The notes under the pieces are model-generated. The model searched no databases. It was not told the DNA's origin and worked only from the letters and a program-made list of their open reading frames with translations. The position numbers and the translations under genes were made by a program. Shown piece after piece: positions 47,180 through 56,890 of a DNA stretch of 64,000 nt. Positions within the stretch are counted from its first letter, which is position 1. Each line of letters starts with the position of its first letter. Source of the DNA: Piscinibacter sp. HJYY11 (GTDB taxonomy: Bacteria > Pseudomonadota > Gammaproteobacteria > Burkholderiales > Burkholderiaceae_C). Location of the stretch: positions 992,001-1,056,000 of the forward strand of contig NZ_JAERQZ010000001.1 in assembly GCF_016735515.1 (NCBI RefSeq), written 5' to 3'.

Positions 47180-47634
47180 GCGCATTGAAAGAATCCGACC
47201 TGCGCCTGTTCGTCGATTCGGTGCGGCGCTACTTCGACGTCACGAGCCACATCGAGCCGGAGATCACCTCGGCCTACCTGGGCGTCGATGCCGTGCCGGG
47301 GCACGACTTCAATGGCATCGTGAGCTTCTCGGGCCGCTACCGCGGGCAGGTGGTGGTGTCGCTACCCGCGGCGGCCCTGAAGGAGCTGTTGCTGATCCAG
47401 AAGGAGACCGACCTGTCGCAAAACAGCCTGCTCGACGCGGTGGGCGAGATCGCCAACACGCTGGCCGGCAACGCCCGCAGGTCACTGGGCAAGGATCTGG
47501 AGATTTCAGTACCCAAGGTGGTGCACGGGAAGCCTTCAGGTGGCGCTCGCACGCGCCTGCATCCCTACGTGATCACCTTCCGCTGGAACCGTTACCCGGG
47601 CGTCGTCTGCGTGGACCTCGCGGAAGCGGCCTGA
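47176..47634 (+). CDS. cheX: CheX-type phosphatase
   Basis: A 152-residue CheC/CheX/FliY-family protein. The catalytic pair Glu91 and Asn94 is in AVGEIANTLAGNA, the ExxN motif needed to remove phosphate from CheY. Only one such motif is present, as in CheX. It is coupled to the receiver gene and should be its phosphatase. The start is the ATG at 47176; a longer frame is inside the receiver gene. Confidence 0.88.
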   Translation: MSALKESDLRLFVDSVRRYFDVTSHIEPEITSAYLGVDAVPGHDFNGIVSFSGRYRGQVVVSLPAAALKELLLIQKETDLSQNSLLDAVGEIANTLAGNARRSLGKDLEISVPKVVHGKPSGGARTRLHPYVITFRWNRYPGVVCVDLAEAA

Positions 47635-47727
47635 TCGGCAGAGCGGGCACGATGCTTGCAGACTGAAGGATTGCAGGTGCTCATCGCCTGCCTTCTGTCT
47701 CCTCAGTAGGGCCCAAGCCCTTTCTCC

Positions 47728-47763
47728 ACCCTCTGGCCCATGCGGTCAGAGGGTTCTTTTCTC
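47728..47763 (+). terminator. Terminator after cheX
   Basis: ACCCTCTG pairs with CAGAGGGT (8 bp) with an 11-base loop, then TTCTTTTCT. It closes the kinase-receiver-cheX unit and ends at the fdx stop codon on the other strand. The rest of the gap (47635-47727) shows nothing notable. Confidence 0.85.
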
Positions 47764-48100
47764 AGTGCTTCTCTTTGGCGTGATTGATCGAGTACTTCGG
47801 GATCTCGATCGTCACGTCCTGCTGCGCCAGGATCGCCTGGCACGAGAGGCGCGAGGTGGCTTCCAGGCCCCAGGCGCGGTCGAGCAGATCTTCTTCGGCC
47901 TCGTCCAGTTCACCCAGCGAGTTGAAGCCCTCGCGCACCACCACGTGGCAGGTCGTGCAGGCGCAGCTCATGTCGCAGGCGTGTTCGATCTCGATGTGGT
48001 TGTCGAGCAGGGCTTCGCAGATCGACGTGCCCGAGGGGGCCTCGATGCTGGCACCTTGGGGGCAGTACTCGGGATGGGGAAGGATCTTGATGATGGGCAT
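47762..48100 (-). CDS. fdx: ISC-type [2Fe-2S] ferredoxin
   Basis: An adrenodoxin-like ferredoxin, 112 residues, that supplies electrons for Fe-S assembly. Cluster ligands are Cys42, Cys48, Cys51 and Cys87 (EHACDMSCACTTCHV and RLSCQAI). Last gene of the isc-hsc operon, 2 bp after hscA. Confidence 0.96.
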   Translation of the reverse strand: MPIIKILPHPEYCPQGASIEAPSGTSICEALLDNHIEIEHACDMSCACTTCHVVVREGFNSLGELDEAEEDLLDRAWGLEATSRLSCQAILAQQDVTIEIPKYSINHAKEKH

Positions 48101-48102
48101 GG

Positions 48103-49959
48103 TCAGACTTCTTCCACCTTGCGGCCGGCGAGGGCATGGCGGATGCCGCGGTTCATGCGCTCGGCGGCAAAGGCCTCGGTGCCTTTCGCGAGCGCTTCCA
48201 CGGCGGTGTCGATGGCGGCGTGGTCGTCGCCCTGTCGGATTTGGTCGAGGGCTTGCATGAGGGCGTCGATCTCGACGCGGCTTTCGGCACTGAGCAGGTC
48301 GCCATCGGCTTGCAGCGCCGAGGCGGTGGCCAGCAGCATTCGCTCGGCCTCGACACGCGATTCGCGCAGGCTGCGGGCCTTCATGTCGGACTCGGCGGTG
48401 GTGAAGCTCTCGGTCAGCATGCGCGCCACCTCGTCGTCCGTCAGGCCATAGCTCGGCTTGACGTTGATCGAGGCCTGCACGCCCGAGGTTTCTTCGCGCG
48501 CACTGACGGCCAGCAGCCCATCGGCATCGACCTGGAAGCTCACGCGGATGCGCGCCGCGCCCGCCACCATCGGTGGAATGCCGCGCAGTTCGAAGCGTGC
48601 GAGCGAACGGCAGTCGCTCACCAGCTCGCGCTCGCCCTGCACGACGTGGATGGCCATCGCGGTCTGGCCGTCCTTGAACGTGGTGAAGTCCTGTGCGCGG
48701 GCGGTGGGGATGGTGCTGTTGCGCGGGATGATGCGTTCGACCAGGCCGCCCATGGTCTCGAGGCCCAGGGACAGCGGGATCACGTCGAGCAGCAGCAGTT
48801 CATCGGCACCGGTGTTGCCGGCCAGCGCGTTCGCCTGGATGGCCGCGCCAAGCGCAACGACCTCGTCCGGGTTCAGATTGGTCAATGGCGCCTTGCCGAA
48901 GAACTCGGCCACGGCTGCCTGCACCTGCGGCATGCGGGTCGAGCCGCCGACCATCACGACGCCCTGCACATCGTCCTTGGCCGCCTTCGCGTCGCGCAGG
49001 ACCTTGCGCAGCGCGCCGATGGTGCGGCCGATGAGCTCGGCGCCGAGCTGCTGGAATTCGTCGCGTGTCACACGCACCGAGAGTTCGCCTTCGGCCAGCG
49101 GGCAGGCCAGGGTCGCGTGGTCGCTGCTCGAGAGTTTTTCCTTGGCCGCACGCGCGGCGACCATCACGGCGCGCTTGTCTTGCGGCGTGGTCGCGCGCAG
49201 GCCGGCTTTCGTGAGCGCCCAGTCGGCAAGCAGGCGATCGAAGTCGTCCCCACCGAGCGCGGAATCGCCGCCCGTCGCGACCACCTCGAACACACCCTGG
49301 CTCAGGCGCAGCAGCGACACGTCGAAGGTGCCTCCGCCGAGGTCGTACACCGCGTACAGGCCTTCGCTGCCGTTCTCCAGCCCATAGGCGATGGCGGCCG
49401 CGGTGGGCTCGTTGATGAGGCGCAGCACGTTGAGGCCGGCGAGTTGCGCAGCATCCTTCGTCGCCTGGCGTTGGGCATCGTCGAAATAGGCGGGCACCGT
49501 GATCACGGCACCGAAGATCTCGTCGTCGAAGCTGTCTTCGGCGCGCTGGCGAAGCGTGGCGAGGATCTCAGCCGAGACTTCCACCGGCGACTTCACGCCG
49601 GCCGCCGTGCGCAGCTGCACCATGCCGGGCGCATCCACGAAGTCATACGGCAGCTTGTCGCGCTGGGCGATGTCGGCCAGGCCTCGGCCCATGAAGCGTT
49701 TGACGGACACGATGGTGTTTGCCGGATCCACCGCTGCCTCGGCATGCGCCTCGTGGCCGATCTGGCGGCGTGTCTTGTCGAGGTAGCGCACCACCGAAGG
49801 CAGGATCACGCGACCTTGCGCATCGGGCAGACATTCGGGCACGCCATGACGCACGGCCGCCACCAACGAGTGCGTGGTGCCGAGGTCGATGCCGACCGCG
49901 ATGCGCCGCTGGTGCGGGTCCGGGCTCTCGCCCGGCTCTGAAATCTGAAGCAAGGCCAT
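48103..49959 (-). CDS. hscA: Fe-S assembly chaperone HscA (Hsp70 type)
   Basis: A specialised Hsp70 that helps release clusters from IscU, 618 residues. [17 protein letters not shown] is at the start, with [13 protein letters not shown] and [12 protein letters not shown] as the ATPase signatures; the substrate domain follows. It binds the LPPVK motif of IscU, which is present here. It lies 3 bp after hscB. Confidence 0.97.
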   Translation of the reverse strand: MALLQISEPGESPDPHQRRIAVGIDLGTTHSLVAAVRHGVPECLPDAQGRVILPSVVRYLDKTRRQIGHEAHAEAAVDPANTIVSVKRFMGRGLADIAQRDKLPYDFVDAPGMVQLRTAAGVKSPVEVSAEILATLRQRAEDSFDDEIFGAVITVPAYFDDAQRQATKDAAQLAGLNVLRLINEPTAAAIAYGLENGSEGLYAVYDLGGGTFDVSLLRLSQGVFEVVATGGDSALGGDDFDRLLADWALTKAGLRATTPQDKRAVMVAARAAKEKLSSSDHATLACPLAEGELSVRVTRDEFQQLGAELIGRTIGALRKVLRDAKAAKDDVQGVVMVGGSTRMPQVQAAVAEFFGKAPLTNLNPDEVVALGAAIQANALAGNTGADELLLLDVIPLSLGLETMGGLVERIIPRNSTIPTARAQDFTTFKDGQTAMAIHVVQGERELVSDCRSLARFELRGIPPMVAGAARIRVSFQVDADGLLAVSAREETSGVQASINVKPSYGLTDDEVARMLTESFTTAESDMKARSLRESRVEAERMLLATASALQADGDLLSAESRVEIDALMQALDQIRQGDDHAAIDTAVEALAKGTEAFAAERMNRGIRHALAGRKVEEV

Positions 49960-49962
49960 GTC

Positions 49963-50481
49963 TTATTGTCCCAGCGCTTCCAGGCGCTGATCGATGTCGT
50001 CGGCAAAGCGCTCGACGAACATGAGGGCTCTGACCTGTTCGGCGGCGGCGTTGAAATCACCCCGCTCGTCGCAGGTGGCAGCGAGTTGTTCGAGGGCATG
50101 GCGCCGGTGCGTTGCCACGCTGTCGGCCAACGCTTCCACGTCGCTCAGCAGCGTCGCCTCTTCGAGCGCCTCACGCCATTCCATCTGCTGCATCAGGAAG
50201 CCCGTGGGCATCGAGGTGTTGCTCTCGCTGTGCACCTGAACGCCGTTCAACTCGCAGAGGTAGGCGGCGCGCTTCACCGGGTCCTTCAGGCGCCGGTACG
50301 CCTCGTTGACCCGCACCGCCCACTGCATCGCCACCCGCTTGGCCGCCGCACCATCGGCCGCGAACTTGTCGGGGTGCACCTGCGCTTGCAGCTCGCGCCA
50401 GCGGTTGTCGAGCGCAGCGCGTTCCAGCGCATGGCGCCGCGGCAGGCCGAACAGGGCGAAGTCATCGTCGTCCAGCTTCAC
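49963..50481 (-). CDS. hscB: Co-chaperone HscB (J-domain)
   Basis: A J-domain co-chaperone of HscA, 172 residues. The J domain at about residues 5-75 has the HPDKF motif; the C-terminal three-helix part binds IscU. A terminator-like hairpin precedes it. Confidence 0.96.
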   Translation of the reverse strand: MKLDDDDFALFGLPRRHALERAALDNRWRELQAQVHPDKFAADGAAAKRVAMQWAVRVNEAYRRLKDPVKRAAYLCELNGVQVHSESNTSMPTGFLMQQMEWREALEEATLLSDVEALADSVATHRRHALEQLAATCDERGDFNAAAEQVRALMFVERFADDIDQRLEALGQ

Positions 50482-50514
50482 GGCACGCTCGATTCAGAGG
50501 TACAGACAAAACAA

Positions 50515-50536
50515 AGGCGCGACTCATGCCGCGCCT
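50515..50536 (-). terminator. Internal terminator between iscA and hscB
   Basis: AGGCGCG pairs with CGCGCCT (7 bp) around an 8-base loop; on the minus strand it is followed by TTGTTTTGT. It lies 18 bases past the iscA stop and 33 bases before hscB, so it could lower hscB-hscA-fdx expression relative to iscRSUA. Confidence 0.75.
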
Positions 50537-50554
50537 GATGCACATCACCCGGGT

Positions 50555-50881
50555 TCAGACCCGGAACGATTCACCGCACCCGCAGCGATCCTTTTCGCGC
50601 GGGTTGTGGAACTTGAAGCCTTCGTTGAGGCCCTCGCGCACGAAATCGAGTTCGGTGCCGTCGAGGTAAGGCAGGCTCTTGGGATCGATCAGCACCTTCA
50701 CGCCGTGGCCTTCGAAGACGATGTCTTCCGGCGCCACGTCATCGGCGTATTCAAGCTTGTAGGCGAGGCCCGAACAGCCGGTCGTCTTCACGCCCAGGCG
50801 CACGCCGACGCCCTTGCCGCGTTTGGTGAGATAGCGCGTCACATGGCGTGCCGCCGCTTCCGTCAGCGTGACCGCCATCAT
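50555..50881 (-). CDS. iscA: Iron-sulfur carrier IscA
   Basis: A-type cluster carrier, 108 residues. The three ligands are Cys36 ([11 protein letters not shown]) and Cys100 and Cys102 (CGCGESF). Two adjacent ATG codons exist; the first, at 50881, overlaps the iscU stop. Confidence 0.96.
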   Translation of the reverse strand: MMAVTLTEAAARHVTRYLTKRGKGVGVRLGVKTTGCSGLAYKLEYADDVAPEDIVFEGHGVKVLIDPKSLPYLDGTELDFVREGLNEGFKFHNPREKDRCGCGESFRV

Positions 50882-51267
50882 CAGTGCGCCTTCTTCGCCT
50901 TGTAGTCGTTGACGGCGGCTTTGATCGCGTCTTCGGCCAGGATCGAGCAGTGGATCTTCACCGGCGGCAGCGCCAGCTCTTCAGCAATGTGCGTGTTCTT
51001 GATGGTCAGCGCTTCGTCGAGCGACTTGCCCTTCACCCATTCGGTGACGAGCGAGCTCGACGCGATGGCGGAGCCGCAGCCATAAGTCTTGAACTTCGCG
51101 TCTTCGATCAAGCCCGTCGCCGGGTTCACCTTGATCTGCAGCTTCATCACGTCGCCGCACGCCGGGGCGCCGACCATGCCGGTGCCCACGCTGTCATCAC
51201 CCTTTTCGAACGAACCCACGTTGCGCGGGTTCTCATAGTGGTCTACGACCTTTTCGCTGTATGCCAT
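50881..51267 (-). CDS. iscU: Fe-S scaffold IscU
   Basis: The scaffold for cluster assembly, 128 residues. Ligands Cys37, Asp39, Cys64 and Cys107 with His106 are kept; the HscA-binding motif LPPVK is at 100-104. It lies 33 bp after iscS. Confidence 0.98.
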   Translation of the reverse strand: MAYSEKVVDHYENPRNVGSFEKGDDSVGTGMVGAPACGDVMKLQIKVNPATGLIEDAKFKTYGCGSAIASSSLVTEWVKGKSLDEALTIKNTHIAEELALPPVKIHCSILAEDAIKAAVNDYKAKKAH

Positions 51268-51300
51268 GTCAGTACTCCAGAATCCTTCGTGCGCCGGTGG

Positions 51301-52521
51301 TCAGTGAGCAGCCCATTGGATGGTGCTCAGGTCGATGCCGTCCTTGTGCATCTCCCACAGCGGCGACAGCTCGCGCAACTTGGCCACGCGGTCCTTCAGC
51401 GTGGCGATCACGTAGTCGATCTCGTCCACGGTCGTGAAGCGGCCGATGGTCATACGCAGCGACGAGTGCGCAAGCTCGTCGCTGCGGCCGAGCGCACGCA
51501 GCACGTAGCTCGGCTCCAGGCTCGCCGAGGTACAGGCGGAGCCCGACGACACCGCGATGCCCTTGATGCCCATGATCAGGGACTCGCCCTCGACGAAGTT
51601 GAACGACATGTTCAGGTTGTGCGGCACACGCTGCGTGGGGTGGCCGTTGAGGAAGGTCTGCTCGATGTCGGACAGCCCCTCCACCAGGCGCTTGTGCAGC
51701 ATGCGCACACGCTCGCTCTCCACACCCATCTCTTCACGGGCGATGCGGAAGGCTTCGCCCATGCCGACGATCTGGTGCGTGGGCAGCGTGCCCGAACGCA
51801 TGCCGCGCTCATGGCCACCGCCGTGCATCTGCGCTTCGATGCGCACACGCGGCTTGCGGCGCACGTAGAGCGCGCCGATGCCCTTGGGGCCGTAGGTCTT
51901 GTGGGACGCCAGGCTCATCAGGTCGATGGGCAGCTTGGCGAGGTCGATCTCGACCTTGCCGGTGGCTTGCGCCGCGTCGACGTGGAAGATGATCCCGCGC
52001 TCGCGGCACAGCGTGCCGATCGCGGCCACGTCTTGAATGACGCCGATCTCGTTGTTCACGTACATCACCGACACGAGGATGGTGTCGGGGCGCATCGCGG
52101 CCTTGAGCTTGTCCAGGTCCAGCAAGCCGTCTTCCCGCACATCGAGGTAGGTCACCTCGAAGCCCTGGCGCTCCAGCTCGCGCATGGTGTCGAGCACGGC
52201 CTTGTGCTCGGTCTTGACGGTGATGAGGTGCTTGCCGCGTGTCTTGTAAAACTGTGCGGCACCCTTCAAGGCCAGGTTATTGGACTCGGTGGCACCCGAG
52301 GTCCAGATGATCTCGCGGGGGTCGGCCCCAATCAGCGCCGCCACCTGTTCGCGGGCCTTCTCCACGGCGGCCTCGGCTTCCCAACCCCATGCATGGCTGC
52401 GCGACGCCGGGTTGCCGAAATGTTCGCGCAACCACGGAATCATCGCGTCCACCACGCGCTGGTCACACGGCGTGGTCGCGCCGTAGTCCATGTAGATCGG
52501 GAAATGCTGGGTCATGTCCAT
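51301..52521 (-). CDS. iscS: Cysteine desulfurase IscS
   Basis: A PLP enzyme that takes sulfur from cysteine for clusters and tRNA thiolation, 406 residues. The PLP lysine is in [14 protein letters not shown]; the persulfide Cys is in [14 protein letters not shown]. It starts at 52521 (MDMTQ), 27 bp after iscR; a second ATG two codons on is possible. Confidence 0.97.
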   Translation of the reverse strand: MDMTQHFPIYMDYGATTPCDQRVVDAMIPWLREHFGNPASRSHAWGWEAEAAVEKAREQVAALIGADPREIIWTSGATESNNLALKGAAQFYKTRGKHLITVKTEHKAVLDTMRELERQGFEVTYLDVREDGLLDLDKLKAAMRPDTILVSVMYVNNEIGVIQDVAAIGTLCRERGIIFHVDAAQATGKVEIDLAKLPIDLMSLASHKTYGPKGIGALYVRRKPRVRIEAQMHGGGHERGMRSGTLPTHQIVGMGEAFRIAREEMGVESERVRMLHKRLVEGLSDIEQTFLNGHPTQRVPHNLNMSFNFVEGESLIMGIKGIAVSSGSACTSASLEPSYVLRALGRSDELAHSSLRMTIGRFTTVDEIDYVIATLKDRVAKLRELSPLWEMHKDGIDLSTIQWAAH

Positions 52522-52548
52522 GACGAAAGGCGAAAGAGACGGGTTGAC

Positions 52549-53082
52549 TTACTTGCTCATGGCCCCGCCGAGTGCAAACACCGAATTGGGGGCGGTGATC
52601 TTGATCGGCTTGACGACGGGTTGCGTGGAGATGGCGCGCTTGACGGGGTGCTCCTCGATCGAGACGCCCTTGGCCAACTGCTCCTCCACGAGTTTGCGCA
52701 GCGAGATGGAGTCGAGGTACTCGATCATCTTGGCGTTGAGGCTGGACCACAGGTCGTGCGTCATGCAACGGCCGGCGTCTTCGCCCATGCAGTTTTCCTT
52801 GCCGCCGCAGCCGGTGGCATCGATGGGTTCATCAACGGCAACGATGATGTCGGCGACGGTGATCTCATCGGACTTGCGGCCGAGCGAGTAGCCACCGCCG
52901 GGGCCACGGGTGCTTTCCACAAGCTCGTGACGGCGCAACTTGCCGAACAACTGCTCGAGGTAGGACAGAGAAATCTGCTGGCGAGCGCTGATGGCAGCCA
53001 GCGCAACGGGGCCGGTGTTCTCGCGCAGCGCGAGATCGATCATGGCGGTAACGGCAAAACGGCCTTTGGTGGTCAGTCGCAT
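52549..53082 (-). CDS. iscR: Fe-S cluster regulator IscR
   Basis: A Rrf2-family regulator that senses Fe-S status, 177 residues. The winged helix includes SLSYLEQLFGKLRRHELVES and RGPGGGYSLGR. [2Fe-2S] ligands Cys92, Cys98 and Cys106 with His109 are present; spacing is two residues longer than in E. coli. First gene of the operon, with AGGAGG upstream and an IscR-type site in the leader, so it should repress itself when its cluster is loaded. Confidence 0.96.
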   Translation of the reverse strand: MRLTTKGRFAVTAMIDLALRENTGPVALAAISARQQISLSYLEQLFGKLRRHELVESTRGPGGGYSLGRKSDEITVADIIVAVDEPIDATGCGGKENCMGEDAGRCMTHDLWSSLNAKMIEYLDSISLRKLVEEQLAKGVSIEEHPVKRAISTQPVVKPIKITAPNSVFALGGAMSK

Positions 53083-53169
53083 GAAATCCTCCTGGTGCCG
53101 GTGACAGCACGATTAGTCAATGAAAGCGATCAATGGTGGCTTCACGCTCGCAAGCACCGCCCTCATGGG

Positions 53170-53183
53170 GCGGGTTAACCCGC
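53170..53183. promoter_or_regulatory. Perfect 14-bp palindrome upstream of iscR
   Basis: GCGGGTTAACCCGC lies about 90 bp upstream of iscR, only 4 bases from the IscR-type site. It is a perfect dyad and not part of the known IscR motif; it could be a second regulator site or an early hairpin of the leader RNA. Confidence 0.5.
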
Positions 53184-53187
53184 GGAA

Positions 53188-53212
53188 TAATCCGACAGGT
53201 TTACTCAAGTAT
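53188..53212 (-). promoter_or_regulatory. IscR type 1-like operator of the isc operon
   Basis: On the minus strand the left half reads ATACTTGAGTA, which matches the type 1 half-site at 10 of 11 bases, and the right half contains TGTCGG, close to AGTCRR. It includes TTGAGT, a likely -35 box; no convincing -10 box lies at the right spacing. The rest of the 218-bp gap to uvrB holds a weak GCAGGC/GCCTGC hairpin at 53267-53284. Confidence 0.6.
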
Positions 53213-53300
53213 ATATGAAACCCACTGATTCGGTCGGCATTGGCTAAGGAAGTTCCCCCTCGGTGAGCAGGCTCATTGGCCTGCCTTTCCACCCTGACAC

Positions 53301-55394
53301 TTACTTCGACCCGGCCGGTTCGGGTGACACATTGTCGGCCCCCGGAGCCCCAAATGCTTGCTCTCTTAACGTCGCAAGCTGATCTCGCACCCTTGCAGCT
53401 TTCTCGAATTCGAGGTTGCGAGCGTGCTCCAGCATGGTTTTTTCCAGCTGTTTGATGCGTTTTGCGAGATCTTTTTCGGACAAGGCTTCGACGGCCGCGG
53501 CCTCCAAGACCCTTTGGGCATCCTTGGTTTTTTCGCTATAGACGCCATCAATCAGGTCCCGCACCTGCTTTTGGATGCTCCGCGGCGTGATGCCCTCGGC
53601 CTCGTTGTGGGCCAGCTGCTTGGCGCGGCGCCGCTCGGTCTCGCTGAGCGCGAGCTTCATCGAATCGGTGACCTTGTCCGCGTAGAGGATGGCCTTGCCG
53701 TTCAGGTTACGCGCCGCGCGGCCGATGGTCTGGATCAGCGAGCGCTCCGAGCGCAGGAAGCCTTCCTTGTCGGCATCGAGGATGGCCACGAGCGACACCT
53801 CGGGGATATCCAGCCCCTCGCGCAGCAGGTTGATGCCTACCAGCACGTCAAAGGCGCCCAGGCGCAGGTCACGCAGGATCTCCACGCGCTCCACCGTATC
53901 GATGTCGCTGTGCAGGTAGCGCACCTTGACGCCGTTGTCGTTCAGGTAGTCGGTGAGCTGCTCGGCCATGCGCTTGGTGAGCGTGGTGATGAGCACCCGC
54001 TCGTTGACCTTTACGCGCTCGCGGATCTCCTGCAGCACGTCATCGACCTGATGCGTGGCCGGGCGCACCTCGACCACCGGGTCGATCAGGCCGGTGGGCC
54101 GCACGAGCTGCTCGACCACCTGGCCGGCGTTCTGCTTCTCGAAGTCGGCCGGTGTGGCCGACACGAACACCACCTGGCGCATCTTCTTCTCGAACTCTTC
54201 AAACTTCAGCGGCCGGTTGTCCAGCGCACTCGGCAGGCGGAAGCCGTATTCGACGAGCGTCGTCTTGCGCGCCCGGTCGCCGTTGTACATGCCGCCCAGC
54301 TGGCCGATCAGCACGTGTGACTCGTCGAGGAACATCAGCGCGTCTTTCGGCAGATAGTCCACCAGCGTCGACGGCGGCTCGCCGGGCAGAGAGCCCGAAA
54401 GGTGCCGCGTGTAGTTCTCGATGCCTTTGCAGTGCCCGATCTCCTGCAGCATCTCCAGGTCGAAGCGCGTGCGTTGCTCGAGCCGCTGTGCCTCGACCAG
54501 CTTGCCGGCCTTCACCAGCTCATCGAGCCGCTCGCGCAACTCCTGCTTGATGGTGTCGATGGCCGAGAGCACACGATCACGCGGCGTCACGTAGTGGCTC
54601 GACGGATAGACCGTGAAGCGCACGATCTTCTGCTTGATGCGCCCGGTGAGCGGGTCGAAGAGCTGCAGCGTCTCGACCTCATCGTCAAAGAGCTCGATGC
54701 GCACCGCCAGCTCCGAGTGCTCGGCCGGAAACACATCGATCGTGTCGCCGCGCACGCGAAACGTGCCGCGCGAAAAATCCTGCTCGTTGCGCGTGTACTG
54801 CATGCGGATGAGCTGCGCGATCACGTCACGCTGGCCCATCTTGTCGCCCTTCCTGAGGGTCATCACCATGCGGTGATAGTCGGTCGGGTTGCCGATGCCA
54901 TAGATCGCAGACACCGTCGCCACGATCACCACGTCGCGCCGCTCCAGCAGGCTCTTCGTCGCGGAAAGGCGCATCTGCTCGATGTGTTCGTTGATCGAGC
55001 TGTCCTTCTCGATGAAGAGGTCGCGCTGAGGCACGTAGGCCTCAGGCTGGTAGTAGTCGTAGTAGCTGACGAAGTACTCGACGGCGTTCTTAGGGAAGAA
55101 CTCGCGGAACTCGCTGTAGAGCTGCGCCGCCAGCGTCTTGTTGGGCGCGAACACGATCGCCGGCCGGCCGAGCCGAGCGATCACGTTGGCCATCGTGAAG
55201 GTCTTGCCCGAGCCCGTGACGCCGAGCAGCGTCTGGAAGCTCAGGCCGTCTTGCACGCCCTCGATCAGCTGCTGGATCGCCGCTGGCTGGTCGCCCGATG
55301 GTGGGTACGGCTGGAACAGCTGGAACGGCGAATCGGGAAAGCTCACGAACTCGCCCGCCGCGGGTTGCTCGACAACTTCAGACATCTCGGCCAT
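53301..55394 (-). CDS. uvrB: Excinuclease ABC subunit B
   Basis: The helicase-like damage-verification subunit of nucleotide excision repair, 697 residues. Walker A GVTGSGKT is at 58-65, the beta-hairpin segment [16 protein letters not shown] follows, helicase motifs [20 protein letters not shown] and QTIGRAARN are present, and the C-terminal UVR domain ([20 protein letters not shown]) binds UvrC. I see no clear LexA box in the 94 bp upstream. Confidence 0.98.
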   Translation of the reverse strand: MAEMSEVVEQPAAGEFVSFPDSPFQLFQPYPPSGDQPAAIQQLIEGVQDGLSFQTLLGVTGSGKTFTMANVIARLGRPAIVFAPNKTLAAQLYSEFREFFPKNAVEYFVSYYDYYQPEAYVPQRDLFIEKDSSINEHIEQMRLSATKSLLERRDVVIVATVSAIYGIGNPTDYHRMVMTLRKGDKMGQRDVIAQLIRMQYTRNEQDFSRGTFRVRGDTIDVFPAEHSELAVRIELFDDEVETLQLFDPLTGRIKQKIVRFTVYPSSHYVTPRDRVLSAIDTIKQELRERLDELVKAGKLVEAQRLEQRTRFDLEMLQEIGHCKGIENYTRHLSGSLPGEPPSTLVDYLPKDALMFLDESHVLIGQLGGMYNGDRARKTTLVEYGFRLPSALDNRPLKFEEFEKKMRQVVFVSATPADFEKQNAGQVVEQLVRPTGLIDPVVEVRPATHQVDDVLQEIRERVKVNERVLITTLTKRMAEQLTDYLNDNGVKVRYLHSDIDTVERVEILRDLRLGAFDVLVGINLLREGLDIPEVSLVAILDADKEGFLRSERSLIQTIGRAARNLNGKAILYADKVTDSMKLALSETERRRAKQLAHNEAEGITPRSIQKQVRDLIDGVYSEKTKDAQRVLEAAAVEALSEKDLAKRIKQLEKTMLEHARNLEFEKAARVRDQLATLREQAFGAPGADNVSPEPAGSK

Positions 55395-55488
55395 GGCAGA
55401 TAAAATCTCCGGGTTTCCCCGCGCACGCAGGGCAATCGTTCAGGTTAGCCCAAATCACTCCCCCGCTCTACTGACAAGGACTGTCCCC

Positions 55489-56688
55489 ATGACCTCGCTG
55501 TTCTCTGCCGTCGAAATGGCCCCCCGCGACCCCATCCTGGGCCTGAACGAGCAGTTCAACGCCGACCCGAACCCGAACAAGGTGAACCTGGGCGTCGGCG
55601 TGTATTTCGACGAGAACGGCAAGCTCCCCCTGCTGAAGTGCGTGGCCCAGGCCGAGAAGCAGATGATGGAAGCACCGACCGCGCGCGGTTACCTGCCCAT
55701 CGACGGCATCGCCGCGTATGACAAGGCCGTGCAGGGGCTGGTCTTCGGTGCCGACAGCGCCGCCGTGAAAGACGGCCGCGTCGCCACCGTGCAAGGCATT
55801 GGCGGCACCGGCGGCCTGAAGATCGGCGCCGACTTCCTGAAGCGCCTCAACCCCAACGCCAAGGTGCTGATCAGCGACCCGAGCTGGGAAAACCACCGCG
55901 CACTCTTCACCAACGCCGGCTTCACGGTCGACACCTACCCGTACTACGACGCCGCCAAGAAGGGCGTGAACTTCGACGCCATGCTCGCCGGCCTGAAGGC
56001 CGCGCCGGCCGGCACCATCGTCGTGCTGCACGCCTGCTGCCACAACCCGACCGGCTACGACATCACGCCAGCGCAATGGGCGCAGGTCGTCGACGCGGTC
56101 AAGGCCGCGAAGCTCGTGCCTTTCCTCGACATGGCCTACCAGGGCTTCGGCGAAGGCATCAAGGAAGACGGCGCCGTCATCGAGCAGTTCATGGCCGCCG
56201 GCCTCGACTTCTTCGTGTCCACCTCGTTCTCGAAGAGCTTCTCGCTCTACGGCGAACGTGTCGGCGCGCTGAGCGTGGTGTGCGAAAGCAAGGACGAAGC
56301 CGCCCGCGTGCTGAGCCAGCTGAAGATCGTGATCCGCACCAACTACTCCAACCCGCCGACGCACGGCGCCCAAGTCGTGGCGACGGTGCTCAACACGCCT
56401 GCCCTGCGCGCGCTGTGGGAAGAAGAACTCGCCGGCATGCGCGTTCGCATCAAGGAAATGCGCAAGCTCCTGGTCGAGAAGCTCAAGGCCGCCGGCCTCA
56501 AGCAGGACATGAGCTTCATCACCTCGCAGAAGGGCATGTTCAGCTATTCGGGCCTCAGCAAGGAGCAGATGCAACGCCTGCGCAGCGAGTTCGGCATCTA
56601 CGGCGTCGATTCCGGCCGCATCTGCGTGGCTGCCCTCAACAAGAAGAACATCGATGCAGTGGTCGCAGCCATTGCGAAGGTGAGCTGA
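55489..56688 (+). CDS. Aspartate/aromatic amino acid aminotransferase (TyrB/AspC type)
   Basis: A 399-residue class I aminotransferase of the AspC/TyrB subgroup. VNLGVGVYFDENGKLPLL opens the protein, HNPTGYD and the PLP lysine Lys249 in STSFSKSFSLYGERVG follow, then RTNYSNPPTHGA with the substrate arginine. Preference for Asp or aromatic acids cannot be told. It is divergent from uvrB and followed by two tandem hairpins. Confidence 0.93.
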   Translation: MTSLFSAVEMAPRDPILGLNEQFNADPNPNKVNLGVGVYFDENGKLPLLKCVAQAEKQMMEAPTARGYLPIDGIAAYDKAVQGLVFGADSAAVKDGRVATVQGIGGTGGLKIGADFLKRLNPNAKVLISDPSWENHRALFTNAGFTVDTYPYYDAAKKGVNFDAMLAGLKAAPAGTIVVLHACCHNPTGYDITPAQWAQVVDAVKAAKLVPFLDMAYQGFGEGIKEDGAVIEQFMAAGLDFFVSTSFSKSFSLYGERVGALSVVCESKDEAARVLSQLKIVIRTNYSNPPTHGAQVVATVLNTPALRALWEEELAGMRVRIKEMRKLLVEKLKAAGLKQDMSFITSQKGMFSYSGLSKEQMQRLRSEFGIYGVDSGRICVAALNKKNIDAVVAAIAKVS

Positions 56689-56703
56689 TCTGACTTGAGG
56701 CGA

Positions 56704-56751
56704 GGGTGTCACGCCTTTGACACCCCGTTCGTGCCGATAAACGCACGAACG
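56704..56751. other. Two tandem perfect hairpins after the aminotransferase gene
   Basis: GGGTGTCA/TGACACCC (8 bp, loop CGCCTT, 56704-56725) is followed with no gap by CGTTCGTGC/GCACGAACG (9 bp, loop CGATAAAC, 56726-56751). Neither has a T tract. They lie 16 bases past the aminotransferase stop and 140 bp before phaZ. In the rest of the gap, TAGAAT at 56832-56837 could be the phaZ -10 box. Confidence 0.65.
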
Positions 56752-56890
56752 ACGAGCACTAGGCCCTCTTCTGGTGCCTTTTCGGGGTTTCCACCCGCGG
56801 CTGTCATCTGCACGATTCAGGGCAGCTGCCTAGAATGTTGCGACGCACAAGCGTGCACTGGCGTGCGATCCACGCTCACGAGGAACTCCG

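Noticed and set aside
48136..49941. A 601-codon plus-strand frame antisense to hscA
   Set aside because: A shadow of the Hsp70 gene; no domain and no ribosome site.
53267..53284. Hairpin GCAGGC/GCCTGC as the uvrB terminator
   Set aside because: Six base pairs only and no T tract in the minus direction.
55395..55488. LexA box before uvrB
   Set aside because: I looked for CTGT-N8-ACAG and found only unrelated CTGAC and ACTGT pieces with wrong spacing and orientation.
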